A program made the translations under genes and the position numbers. Of a DNA stretch of 64,000 bases, positions 1 through 8,438 are shown piece after piece. A model generated the notes under the pieces. The model saw nothing but the letters and a program-made list of their open reading frames with translations, searched no databases and was not told where the DNA came from. Position 1 is the stretch's first letter, and every line of letters begins with the position of its first letter. Origin of the DNA: Fulvivirga maritima (GTDB taxonomy: Bacteria; Bacteroidota; Bacteroidia; Cytophagales; Cyclobacteriaceae); assembly GCF_021389955.1 (NCBI RefSeq), contig NZ_CP089980.1, positions 5,017,001 to 5,081,000 on the forward strand. The letters run 5' to 3'.

Positions 1-87
1 AGCGCGGTTTAAGGTAAGTTAGACTAGTGATTGCTTTATTGGACTAATTGATTTCAAGTAAATACTTTGCTGGATTTATTGATTCAG

Positions 88-1191
88 TTATTTCTGCCAG
101 ATATGTTTTTTAAATATATCTACCAGATCTTCTTTGCCTATTGGTTTAGCCACATGCTCGTCGAAGCCAGATTCTTCTGATTGTTTTCTGGCTGAGTCAT
201 GGCTATACCCTGAAAGAGCCAGCAAGGTGCCGTTATATGATTTTGACCGTAATTGTTTTGCAATTTCATACCCTGAAATATCTGGCAAGCCAATATCTAC
301 AAAAGCTAAGTCTGGTTTCTTTTCCTGTATAAGTGGGATGCCTTGACTTCCATTAAAGGCTGTAAATACTTCACAGTTGAGGTGCTCTAATATCATAGTC
401 ATAGCTATGGTTATATCTTCATTATCCTCTATCAGTACTATAGTAACGTCTTTTTTAGCATCTTCAGAAAGGTGTACTGACATGGAGGACTTATGTTCTT
501 GCTGTGGCTGTGCTATGGCAGGGAGAATTACTTCGAAAGACGACCCTTTCCCCGGACCATCACTGTGCACTTGCACCTGACCGTAGTGCATGGTGACAAG
601 TTGTTTTACTAAAGCTAATCCTATACCCAAGCCTGATGCTGCTTTATTTTGCTGTTCTATTTGATAGAAATCTTCAAAAATAGCTTCTTGCTGATCCTTT
701 GATATACCTATGCCATTATCTTGTATTTTAATATGGATATGGTCACCCTCAGCCCAGGAGCTTACTTCAATTCGTCCACCCTCTGGTGTATACTTATTGG
801 CATTAGTTAATATATTAAAGAATATCTGCTCCAGACGTACGGCGTCTGCCTTTATGTAGAGGTCTTTTTCTATGTCAGTGGTTAAAGTTTGATTTTTCTC
901 ATTGATCTGATGGCTAATAATGATGAGGCAGTTGTTCAGATGGTTATATACATTTAAAGTGTTTAATTTTAGGTTGATTTTATTGCGTGAAATGCGAGAC
1001 AAATCAAGTAAGTCATCTAACAAGTGCGCTATAGAGCTAACACTTCTTTCCATAATCTGAATCACCTTTTCAGGCGGATACATATCCATGTCAAGCAATT
1101 CAACGCCAGCCTTCAGCGAGGCCAGTGGGTTGCGCAGTTCATGACCTAAAATGGCTAGAAATTCATTTTTCTGTTTATCGGTAGATTCCAA
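88..1191 (-). CDS. hybrid histidine kinase-receiver, C-terminal piece of the broken fusion
   Basis: 367 residues. HisKA comes first with the phospho-accepting histidine in LGHELRNPLAS, then a HATPase_c domain with the N box (NILTNANKYTPEGG), DNGIGIS and GLGIGLALVKQL, then a receiver domain from about 250 (acidic pair in LIEDNED, phospho-accepting Asp in AFVDIGLPDISGYE, Lys in AKPIG). The frame is open upstream to the TAG at 1273-1275 and carries the linker VVSWLGTNTDISERLELE, so the ATG at 1191 is only an internal methionine. If translated alone it would be a soluble kinase without sensor. Phosphotransfer partner unknown. Confidence 0.7.
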   Translation of the reverse strand: MESTDKQKNEFLAILGHELRNPLASLKAGVELLDMDMYPPEKVIQIMERSVSSIAHLLDDLLDLSRISRNKINLKLNTLNVYNHLNNCLIIISHQINEKNQTLTTDIEKDLYIKADAVRLEQIFFNILTNANKYTPEGGRIEVSSWAEGDHIHIKIQDNGIGISKDQQEAIFEDFYQIEQQNKAASGLGIGLALVKQLVTMHYGQVQVHSDGPGKGSSFEVILPAIAQPQQEHKSSMSVHLSEDAKKDVTIVLIEDNEDITIAMTMILEHLNCEVFTAFNGSQGIPLIQEKKPDLAFVDIGLPDISGYEIAKQLRSKSYNGTLLALSGYSHDSARKQSEESGFDEHVAKPIGKEDLVDIFKKHIWQK

Positions 1192-1535
1192 TTGTTTTAT
1201 GACATCTCTTAGTGAATGCTCCAGTTCTAGTCTTTCACTTATGTCAGTATTGGTGCCAAGCCAACTTACTACCTAGCCATTTTTATCTTTTACAGGTTTG
1301 GCTCTGTAAAGAAACCAACGGTAATCTCCTGATGCATTACGAATTTTGAAGGTGTCTTCCCATTCTTGCTCTAGGTCAATATGTGTCTTGTATTTTTCTA
1401 CTACACGCTCAAGATCATCAGGGTGATGAACACTTTTCCATTTCCAACCTTCTACATCTTCTAAATGAGTGCCTGTAAAGTCATACCAGCGCTGATTAAA
1501 CCAATGAATTTCGCCAGTAGTATCTGCGATCCAGG

Positions 1536-2477
1536 CTAGTTGTGGAATAGAATTATAATCTTAAACTGTTCTTCGCTGGCGTAAATCTTATCTTTATCCT
1601 CACGAGACCTAAGTGCCGTGGAGATCATGTTAGCTACTGATAATAAGAAGTTGGCGTCATCTTGAGTATATTCTCTTTGTTTCTTAGTATGTACTGCTAT
1701 AACTCCAAACGGGGGAGTAGTATGGTTAATAAGACAACTCATACCACTTACAACACCATTGTTTATAAGTAAGTCAGGTCCATGAAAACGCTTTTCCTCA
1801 GATAAGTTTTTTACTATAACAGGCTCTTTAGATAGTAAAGTATAGCCTGCTTGAGAATTATAGTCGTCAGGCACAGTTTCTTTGCCTATTATTTCTTCCT
1901 GCCAGCCGGTGCCAGCTATTAGAAGCAAGTTGTTTTTTTCTGGTTGGTACTTCAGTATTTTAGAAAAATCTGCGTCAAGCACATGTGCTACCTGACGAAT
2001 GGCCTGATGCATTAATTCATAAGGATCTTTCCCTTGTAGTGCCTGCATGCCTAATTTGGCCACCACCTGTTGCTGCTTTTCTCTGGTTTCGGCTCTTTTA
2101 GAGAGGTGTTTTATCTCGGTGACATTTTGGAATGTAATTACCACCCCTTCAATTTTTAAATCTTCGGTTCTATAAGGGGTTATTCTTCTTGTAAACCAGT
2201 GGCCATCAGAGGTCTCTTTTTCTTTACTTATAGGTTGAAAATTTTTCAATACTTGCCTACACTCATCTACCAGATTATCATCTACCAGGTTTTTGCCTAA
2301 GGAGTATATATTTCTGCCAATGTCGTTTGGCACCATTTGTAATAATTGTTCAGCTGCTGGTGTGTAGCGCTGGATCTCCAGATTTGTGTTTAGAAAAAGT
2401 GTAGGTATATCAGTACTGGTGAAAAAGTTTTGTACGTCATTGTTAGCTACTTGTAGGAGCTCAATTTTTTCCTTCAA
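1536..2477 (-). CDS. PAS-GAF fragment of the broken fusion
   Basis: 313 residues. It begins in the middle of the Glu/Leu-rich coiled coil (KEKIELLQVANNDVQNFF), so the true upstream reading extends to about 2745. A PAS domain (TDIPTLFLNTNLEIQRYTPAAEQ) occupies about residues 20-125 and a GAF domain (DADFSKILKYQPEKNNLLLIAGTGW) about 140-290. It ends at a frameshift near 1555; the correct frame then reads a further PAS domain down to the TAG at 1273. Signal-sensing part of the dead hybrid kinase. Confidence 0.55.
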   Translation of the reverse strand: MKEKIELLQVANNDVQNFFTSTDIPTLFLNTNLEIQRYTPAAEQLLQMVPNDIGRNIYSLGKNLVDDNLVDECRQVLKNFQPISKEKETSDGHWFTRRITPYRTEDLKIEGVVITFQNVTEIKHLSKRAETREKQQQVVAKLGMQALQGKDPYELMHQAIRQVAHVLDADFSKILKYQPEKNNLLLIAGTGWQEEIIGKETVPDDYNSQAGYTLLSKEPVIVKNLSEEKRFHGPDLLINNGVVSGMSCLINHTTPPFGVIAVHTKKQREYTQDDANFLLSVANMISTALRSREDKDKIYASEEQFKIIILFHN

Positions 2478-2727
2478 CTGGCCGTTTACTGTACTAAGTT
2501 CTTCGTTTAACGATCTTAGCTCTTCAGAGCTGGCTTCTAGTTCTTCATTGGCAGATTGGAGTTCTTCATTAGTGGATAAAGCCTCTTCGTGTGATGCCTT
2601 GAGCTCTTCAGTGCTGCTTTCCAGTTCTTCAATGGTGTTCTGCAGCTCTTCCTTGGTTTCTGCCAGTTCTATCTCCAGATTATAGTTTATTGATTGATCA
2701 TCATCATAACGAACAACTGTATCCTTA

Positions 2728-3084
2728 TCAATAGGAGTCTTTTCTTTTTTGTATAAAGGTGATAACTACTGCCTCACCTTCGGTAAACTTTTGATTTTGT
2801 AAAACGGAAAGGTTCACCTCTATATCCACCTTTTCTTGGTCATCGGCTTTGGCCATTAGCGCACAATGGAAGGACTGTTTTTTATGGCTTTTTTTTGCCT
2901 TATATAGGCACCCTCTGAGGCGAGACCTTAAATCTGGCAGAACCATTTGCATTATATTATTTTTAGGTTCTCCTAACGGAAAATTAAGGAAGGGTTTTAG
3001 TTCTCCGTGATAGTAAATAATGTCTGCGTTATCATCAATTATTACCGTAGGGGGGAGTTGTGTTTCGAGTAATGCCACTCGCAT
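2728..3084 (-). CDS. PAS-like fragment of the broken fusion
   Basis: 118 residues between the TAA at 3232 and the frameshift at 2745-2750, in the same frame as the CheB-CheR piece. The text (PPTVIIDDNADIIYYHGELKPFL) is the PAS-like module that follows CheR in this family. The ATG is only the first one after the upstream stop and is probably not a real start. After the six-T run the reading frame changes and continues into the coiled coil and the next piece. Treat as part of the pseudogene, not as an independent protein. Confidence 0.5.
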   Translation of the reverse strand: MRVALLETQLPPTVIIDDNADIIYYHGELKPFLNFPLGEPKNNIMQMVLPDLRSRLRGCLYKAKKSHKKQSFHCALMAKADDQEKVDIEVNLSVLQNQKFTEGEAVVITFIQKRKDSY

Positions 3085-3231
3085 TTGATCCGCCCGGGAG
3101 TGTAGGTGATCTTTACTATTTCTAAATGTTGGAGAAGTTAAATTTGGCGTTTGATTCTTTTCTATATGAAGATGTTGTAATAGTAGAGTGTCTTTATCTC
3201 GACCAGGAATTTTTTCATAGATTCTCCATTT

Positions 3232-4644
3232 TTAAGAGATCGATCTAAAAAAGTCAGTTTTGTTACTAATGGTTTCTGAGCTACCAAGAAACAGGTAGGA
3301 GTCTCGCTCTAGCGCAAAGTAAAAAGCATTGAGAATTTTCTCCTGAATTTCTTTTCGCATATAAATCAATAAATTACGACAGCTGATGAGGTGCATGTGC
3401 GAAAAGGGCGGGTTGGTAGCTACATTTTGCTTGGCAAAAGATATGAGGTCTCTTACTATTCCTTTTATTTGATAAAAATCATGTTCTTTTTTTACGAAGT
3501 ATTTCTGTATGTATTGAGGGGGAACTTCTTTAATAATACTAGCTGGGTAAATGCCCTTTCGCGCTATTTTTATGGCGTTGTCATCTATATCTGTTGCGAA
3601 AATCTGCAATTCATTGTTAATGTTTTCTTTAGCCATTTGTTCTAAAAAGCAAATGGCTAAAGAATAGGCCTCTTCTCCACTAGCACAGCCCGCTATCCAA
3701 ATGCGGATAGGCTGATCCTTTTCAATGTTTTTTATGATCTCTGGAATTACTTCCTCATTGAGAGTTTGGTAGGCTTCTTTATCTCTGAAAAAATCTGTTA
3801 CATTAATCAGTAAGTCCTCTGATAACTGCTTTCTTTCTTCTGCGTTTTTTTCGAGTTCCTTTATATATTGTTCGTAGTCTTCTATGCCGGTTAAACTCAT
3901 TCGGCGAGTTAGCCTACGGTATATTGTATTAGGTTTATATTGTGATAGATAAAATTTCTCGTGTTCTGATAATATTTTAGCTACTTTATCAAGCACGTCA
4001 TTAGAAAAAGAACGTTGTATTTGATTCTCTTTTTTTAGAGTTAGTGGGTGTGTAAGATAATTTTTAATGATTTTGGGTATTTCATCTAACTCCGCTACCT
4101 TGTCTATTGCCCCGGCGTCTATGGCAGAATTAGGCATGCTGGGGTGGTCTGCTGATTGAGGCATTTGCGCCAGAGTAAGCCCACCAACGGCTTTAATTTC
4201 TCTTAGCCCAGCAGTACCATCGCTGCCTGAGCCAGATAGCACTATACCTACACATCGTTCTTCACAGTGGTAGGCTATAGATTTGAAAAAGTGATCAATA
4301 GCCATTCTAGAGCCACTCATCTCTTTTTTATCGACTAAGTTGATTTTATTGTTCTTAATTTCTAAATATTTTCCTGGAGGTATTACGTATACGTGACCTT
4401 TTTGAATAGTTGTGTTTGTGGTAGCATCGGCTACTGTGAGTGGTGTCTTTTTTGATATTAACTCACTTAGAAGACTTTTATGATTGGGGTCAAGATGTTG
4501 GATGATAAAGTAAGCTATAGGCAAATCAGAAGGAATAGTTTCAAACAATTGTTGTAATGCCTTAAGTCCTCCGGCAGAAGCTCCAATACCTACTATTAAA
4601 AGATTTTGATCATTATTCATGTCTATAGCGGTAGGGTGGGACAT
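3232..4644 (-). CDS. CheB methylesterase-CheR methyltransferase, N-terminal piece of the broken fusion
   Basis: 470 residues. The CheB domain fills about residues 10-200, with the catalytic serine in GIGASAGGLKAL, the histidine in IIQHLDPNHKS and the aspartate in SGSGSDGTAGLREI. A CheR domain follows from about 215, with YRRLTRRMSLTG and the SAM-binding loop IAGCASGEEAYSLA. CheB removes and CheR adds methyl groups on glutamates of receptors; in these fusions the substrate is unknown. The piece stops at a TAA right after the CheR domain, but the same frame continues with family-like sequence, so the stop looks like a nonsense mutation. As it stands the product would be a free CheB-CheR protein, possibly still folded and active. 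The ATG at 4644 lies about 20 bases upstream of the first conserved motif. Confidence 0.75.
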   Translation of the reverse strand: MSHPTAIDMNNDQNLLIVGIGASAGGLKALQQLFETIPSDLPIAYFIIQHLDPNHKSLLSELISKKTPLTVADATTNTTIQKGHVYVIPPGKYLEIKNNKINLVDKKEMSGSRMAIDHFFKSIAYHCEERCVGIVLSGSGSDGTAGLREIKAVGGLTLAQMPQSADHPSMPNSAIDAGAIDKVAELDEIPKIIKNYLTHPLTLKKENQIQRSFSNDVLDKVAKILSEHEKFYLSQYKPNTIYRRLTRRMSLTGIEDYEQYIKELEKNAEERKQLSEDLLINVTDFFRDKEAYQTLNEEVIPEIIKNIEKDQPIRIWIAGCASGEEAYSLAICFLEQMAKENINNELQIFATDIDDNAIKIARKGIYPASIIKEVPPQYIQKYFVKKEHDFYQIKGIVRDLISFAKQNVATNPPFSHMHLISCRNLLIYMRKEIQEKILNAFYFALERDSYLFLGSSETISNKTDFFRSIS

Positions 4645-4776
4645 GGGTTAGGTGTAAAGTTGATTATTCAGACTTCCTTAATAATACAAGTAAATGAATA
4701 ATCAGGTCTTAAGAAAGGATTTTAGGTAATAGTACCTAATAAAATAAACTTATTAAGTACTATTACCTATAGTTAG

Positions 4777-5949
4777 TTACGGCGTCATTACTACTTTAAT
4801 GCATCCATCTTTTTTATCTCTAAAAGTTTCATAGGCATTGGGTGCATCTTCCAGCTTAAGTCTATGCGTAATAATGGAAGATGGGTCTATCTCTTCATTT
4901 TTGATTTTATTCAATAACGGTTCCAAATATGCCTGTACATGAGTTTGTCCCATTCTGAAAGTAAGAGATTTGTTCATGGCTGCTCCAAAAGGAATTTCTA
5001 CGGTATCTACATATACCCCGGGTACTGATACATTACCACCTTTTTTGCAGCATTTAATTATTTGCTCCAGAGCATAAGGGTGGTCGCTGTCTAGCTTGAC
5101 TATATCTTTTACTTCGTCTTTTATGATTTCCATTTTACCGGTACCATGAGCTTCTGCGCCTACCGCATCTATACAGCAATCAGGACCTTTTCCTCCTGTC
5201 ATATCCATGAGTAAACTATACACTTCTTGTGAGTTGGTAGTACTTATAGTTTCTGCTTTACCAAATGTTTCTGCCAATTTAAGGCGCTCCGGAACAGAGT
5301 CAATAGCTATTACTCTGGAGGCGCCCAGCATCCAAGCACTTTTAATGGTGAACTGACCTACAGGGCCACAGCCCCAAACAGCCACTACATCGCCTTTTTT
5401 GATATCTGCATTTACCGCTGCCATGTAACCCGTAGGGAAAATGTCAGAAAGGAAGAGCACTTTTTCATCTCCTAATTCATCTGGTACTTTTACAGGGCCT
5501 ACACTACTATAAGGTACTCTTACATATTCTGCCTGTCCGCCTGAGTAGCCTCCTGTCATATGAGAATAGCCGAAAATACCAGCTATGGCATGCCCCATGT
5601 TTTTCTGGCCTAATTCAGGCTCAGGGTTGCTGTTATCACATAGAGAGTACTCTTCGCTTTCACAGTAAGAGCAATGCCCGCAAGAGATGGTGAATGGTAC
5701 TACCACTCGATCGCCCTTTTTAAATTTGGTTACATTTTTACCTAAATCTACTACTTCGCCCATGAATTCATGACCAAGGATGTCTCCCTCTTGCATGGTG
5801 GGCACTAATCCGCCTAGTAAGTGAAGGTCAGAACCACATATAGCGGTAGAAGTTACTTTTAATATTACGTCATCAGGATCTTGAATAATTGGATCTGGAA
5901 CCGTGTCTATTCGCACATCATTTTTTCCGTGCCAGCATAATGCTTTCAT
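4777..5949 (-). CDS. zinc-dependent alcohol dehydrogenase (formaldehyde dehydrogenase-like MDR)
   Basis: 390 residues, full length for the glutathione-independent formaldehyde dehydrogenase-like branch of the medium-chain dehydrogenases. Catalytic zinc ligands fit Cys38 (AICGSDLH) and His60-Glu61 (GHEFMGEV). The four-cysteine structural zinc lobe is Cys90, 93, 96 and 104. The NAD(P) fold carries GCGPVG near residue 195. Expected cytosolic oxidation of an alcohol or aldehyde with NAD(P); the substrate cannot be read from sequence. It is divergent from the SDR gene at 6242 across 292 bases, and both fit a stress-response grouping. The ATG at 5949 directly starts the conserved MKALCWHG. Confidence 0.88.
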   Translation of the reverse strand: MKALCWHGKNDVRIDTVPDPIIQDPDDVILKVTSTAICGSDLHLLGGLVPTMQEGDILGHEFMGEVVDLGKNVTKFKKGDRVVVPFTISCGHCSYCESEEYSLCDNSNPEPELGQKNMGHAIAGIFGYSHMTGGYSGGQAEYVRVPYSSVGPVKVPDELGDEKVLFLSDIFPTGYMAAVNADIKKGDVVAVWGCGPVGQFTIKSAWMLGASRVIAIDSVPERLKLAETFGKAETISTTNSQEVYSLLMDMTGGKGPDCCIDAVGAEAHGTGKMEIIKDEVKDIVKLDSDHPYALEQIIKCCKKGGNVSVPGVYVDTVEIPFGAAMNKSLTFRMGQTHVQAYLEPLLNKIKNEEIDPSSIITHRLKLEDAPNAYETFRDKKDGCIKVVMTP

Positions 5950-6241
5950 ATTAGTATGGTTAGTTAGTTGAGATTTTATTTAATTTATTGATATGCTAAT
6001 ATAATGCCGAGGGCATAAAATAGATTAAACTAAGATTTACAATAGATTAATGGGTAATAAATACGCGGTTGCGGGTTAAAAACTCTCGATTATAATATTA
6101 GTCTACTTATGGTTTTAAAACGATCTGTTTCTTATTTGAATGTAGAGGGGTGAAATATCTTGATGAGCTACTCTCTGTCATTTTTGGCATATAATTTCCT
6201 CTATTCAAGACTAATCATATTTTAAACCTAAAAATTTTGCT

Positions 6242-7126
6242 ATGAGTAATGACTTAAAAGACCCCAAAACCTTATATAAAACACCACCTCATGATGAAGA
6301 TTTGCAGTCGGAGCCTGGTGTAACTACGGAAATGAACATTAAGCCTGATCATGGAGAAAAATCCTATGTAGGGTCAGGGAAGCTTACTGATAAACGGATT
6401 ATTATTACAGGAGGAGATTCAGGAATCGGTCGTGCTGTGGCCATAGCTTATGCACGCGAAGGGGCTGATATAGTGCTTTCTTACCTGGAAGAAGATGATG
6501 ATGCTAAAGAAACTGCCAAATATATTAAGGAAGCCGGCAGAAAAGCGGTTTTGATAAAAGGAGACATCAGCGAGGAGCAGCACTGTAAGCATATTATTGA
6601 AACGGCAGTAGACCAGCTCGGTGGCCGCATAGATGTATTAGTGAATAATGCGGCTTTTCAAATGGCTCGAGAATCATTACAAGATATTCCATCTGAGGAG
6701 TGGGAATATACCTTTAAAACCAATATCCATAGTATGTTTTATCTCTGTAAAATGGCAGAGCCTTATATGCAGCCAGGCAGTAGCATTATAAACACTACCT
6801 CAGTAAATGCTTATAATCCTACTCCGGTATTATTGGCCTATGCCGCCACAAAGGGAGCTATTCAAAATTTCACCGCTAATTTAGCTCAAATACTAGGAGA
6901 CAAAGGTATCAGGGTGAATTGTGTGGCTCCAGGTCCTATTTGGACACCATTAATACCTGCTACCATGCCCAAAGAAAAGGTAGAAAACTTTGGAAAAAAT
7001 ACGCCTTTGGAAAGACTAGGCCAACCCGCAGAATTAGCTGCTGTGTATGTGTTATTGGCTTCGGCAGAAGGTAGTTATATTAATGGAGCCACCATACCGG
7101 TTACAGGAGGAAGAATTACCATTTGA
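6242..7126 (+). CDS. SDR family oxidoreductase (YdaD/YhdF-like general stress type)
   Basis: 294 residues with the roughly 50-residue N-terminal extension usual for this SDR branch. The cofactor motif TGGDSGIGR is at 56-64, and the catalytic Ser187-Tyr200-Lys204 are spaced as in classical SDRs. NNAAF replaces the usual NNAG. Homologues in Bacillus and many other bacteria are general stress or glucose/ribitol dehydrogenase-like proteins; the real substrate is unknown. Followed at 83 bases by the DUF421 gene on the same strand, then by a Pmp3-type gene on the opposite strand. Confidence 0.88.
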   Translation: MSNDLKDPKTLYKTPPHDEDLQSEPGVTTEMNIKPDHGEKSYVGSGKLTDKRIIITGGDSGIGRAVAIAYAREGADIVLSYLEEDDDAKETAKYIKEAGRKAVLIKGDISEEQHCKHIIETAVDQLGGRIDVLVNNAAFQMARESLQDIPSEEWEYTFKTNIHSMFYLCKMAEPYMQPGSSIINTTSVNAYNPTPVLLAYAATKGAIQNFTANLAQILGDKGIRVNCVAPGPIWTPLIPATMPKEKVENFGKNTPLERLGQPAELAAVYVLLASAEGSYINGATIPVTGGRITI

Positions 7127-7208
7127 TAATGATGCATTAGCGTTATTATCTTTTCATCACTGTGTCAGCGAGTATTTCCTGACACAGTTCACTTTAAACT
7201 ACAATACC

Positions 7209-7751
7209 ATGCTAGAAGACCTGAATTGGCTTTATGCCGATAGTGATGACATACTCATAACCATATTTTCTACCATCATCATCTACGTTGTAATCATTCT
7301 AATAACCCGTTTAAACGGTTTGAGGACTTTTGCAAAAATGAGTAGCTTCGATTTTGCTATAACCATAGCTATAGGAAGTGTAATAGCATCTACTATGCTT
7401 TTGCATAAAGAGAGCGTAGTGCAGGGGGCGGTGGGACTGGCAATATTGGTTTTGCTTCAGTTTATAGTAGCTAAGACAAGAAAAAGCAGTAATGTTTTTG
7501 ATAAACTAATTACGAATCAACCGATCTTGTTAATGGATAAAGGAGTCATTATTCACAAAAACCTTAAAGCTACCAGAGTTACAGAAGCCGATTTATATGC
7601 GAAATTAAGAGAGGCCAATGTGCTTAATAAGGATCAGGTATTGGCTGTAGTACTAGAAACTACTGGTGATATGTCTGTTCTTCATAGTAATGATACTGAT
7701 AAAGAACTGGATGAGGAAATGCTAAAGGGCGTGCACCTGACACCCCCTTGA
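7209..7751 (+). CDS. DUF421 (YetF-like) membrane protein
   Basis: 180 residues from the ATG at 7209. A longer reading from 7047 would run back into the SDR gene and gives no conserved sequence, so I prefer the internal start. Three hydrophobic helices lie near residues 15-35, 45-65 and 70-90. The cytosolic domain that follows includes the family motif NQPILLMDKGVI and the ATRVTEADLYAKLREANV segment. DUF421 proteins are inner-membrane proteins of unknown biochemical role, often in stress or sporulation regulons. Here the gene sits between a stress-type SDR and a Pmp3-type peptide, which fits that picture. Confidence 0.8.
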   Translation: MLEDLNWLYADSDDILITIFSTIIIYVVIILITRLNGLRTFAKMSSFDFAITIAIGSVIASTMLLHKESVVQGAVGLAILVLLQFIVAKTRKSSNVFDKLITNQPILLMDKGVIIHKNLKATRVTEADLYAKLREANVLNKDQVLAVVLETTGDMSVLHSNDTDKELDEEMLKGVHLTPP

Positions 7752-7763
7752 ATTGATTAATAT

Positions 7764-7916
7764 TTAGTCATTTACAATAAATGCATGAATGACTCCCGGA
7801 AGCCAAGCAATTAGTGTAAGCACAACGTTAATTAAAAAGGTTTTGCCAAGGCCATGTTTCATAAAAACAGCTAATGGCGGTAAAAGTATATTTAAAATTA
7901 TTGTAATTAATGACAT
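7764..7916 (-). CDS. YqaE/Pmp3 family (UPF0057) small membrane protein
   Basis: 50 residues. Two hydrophobic stretches surround the family signature LLPPLAVFMKHGLGK, followed by FLINVVLTLIAWLPGVIHAF. Pmp3/YqaE proteins are tiny membrane proteins induced by salt, cold or membrane stress that affect membrane potential. Start and stop fit the usual family length exactly. Convergent with the DUF421 gene, ending 12 bases after it. The gene is easy to miss because of its size, but the identification is clear. Confidence 0.9.
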   Translation of the reverse strand: MSLITIILNILLPPLAVFMKHGLGKTFLINVVLTLIAWLPGVIHAFIVND

Positions 7917-8014
7917 ATTGGTTTCTTATTATTGAATGTTTATAATTGTTTCTTTTACTAACCTTAGAGGTTGGCTTTTGTTATTAATAAAGTAAAAGAG
8001 CCTGTTTTCCAATC

Positions 8015-8310
8015 CTTTTCACCGCGTGACGGTACAACAAGATAGCGTACTACCCAAATAAACTGATTATTGCGAACGAAGCGAAATGAAGTAATCTCTA
8101 ACTTAAATCTGCCGTCCTGTGAAGACTGTCTTCCATAGCATCGAGATTACTTCGTCATAACTTCCTCGTAATTACCAGATAGAAAAAAGACGTCATTCCT
8201 GAGTCATGCAGCATGGCATAGTGATATCAGGAATCTCACTTTTCAGCCAGCAGTAATGATCTCAGCAAGGTTATGACTCTTCACTTCATTGCGGCCAAGA
8301 TAACGTAGTG
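8015..8310. repeat. dispersed intergenic repeat, copy A
   Basis: No gene is visible between 7917 and the terminator at 8381. The region carries the same modules as 18028-18330, 24147-24450 and 33339-33622: a module reading ATTGCGAACGAAGCGAA followed by GAGATTACTTCGTC, and a module reading GTCATTCCTGA followed by GATATCAGGAATCTCA and TTGCGGCC. Module order differs between copies. Function unknown. Confidence 0.75.
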
Positions 8311-8380
8311 ATACTTATACTGGTTATTGCTTCTGCAGTTCAGCAAAGTACAGCATTCCATTACCTATATATTGCCAATA

Positions 8381-8420
8381 AAAAAGCCTGAAATAGCATT
8401 CAAACTATCCCAGGCTTTTA
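8381..8420 (-). terminator. rho-independent terminator of the MlrC-like gene
   Basis: Arms AAAAGCCTG (8382-8390) and CAGGCTTTT (8411-8419). Read on the minus strand, the hairpin ends in a T run, and it lies about 20 bases after the stop codon at 8439. Confidence 0.8.
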
Positions 8421-8438
8421 GAGAAACCTTATGCTTTA

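Larger units (their letters stand above)
88..4644 (-). pseudogene. broken CheB/CheR/PAS/GAF/PAS histidine kinase-receiver fusion
   Basis: One protein of about 1,500 residues can be followed through this whole stretch if four lesions are ignored. Domain order is CheB methylesterase, CheR methyltransferase, PAS-like segment, the Glu/Leu coiled coil typical of this family (motif NEELQSANEELEASSEEL), PAS, GAF, PAS, HisKA/HATPase and receiver. The lesions are an in-frame TAA at 3232-3234, a frameshift at a run of six T at 2745-2750 (one base too many), a frameshift near 1555, and an in-frame TAG at 1273-1275. Translation outside the open pieces remains good: KWRIYEKIPGRDKDTLL follows the TAA, and a complete PAS reading WIADTTGEIHWFNQRWYDF lies near 1490-1540. 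Such fusions are membrane-free sensory hubs in Bacteroidota. Four lesions make gene death likely, though the indels could be sequencing errors. Confidence 0.85.

Noticed and set aside
2386-2685. Plus-strand serine-rich ORF
   Set aside because: It is the complement of the Glu/Leu-rich coiled coil of the broken kinase, not a gene.
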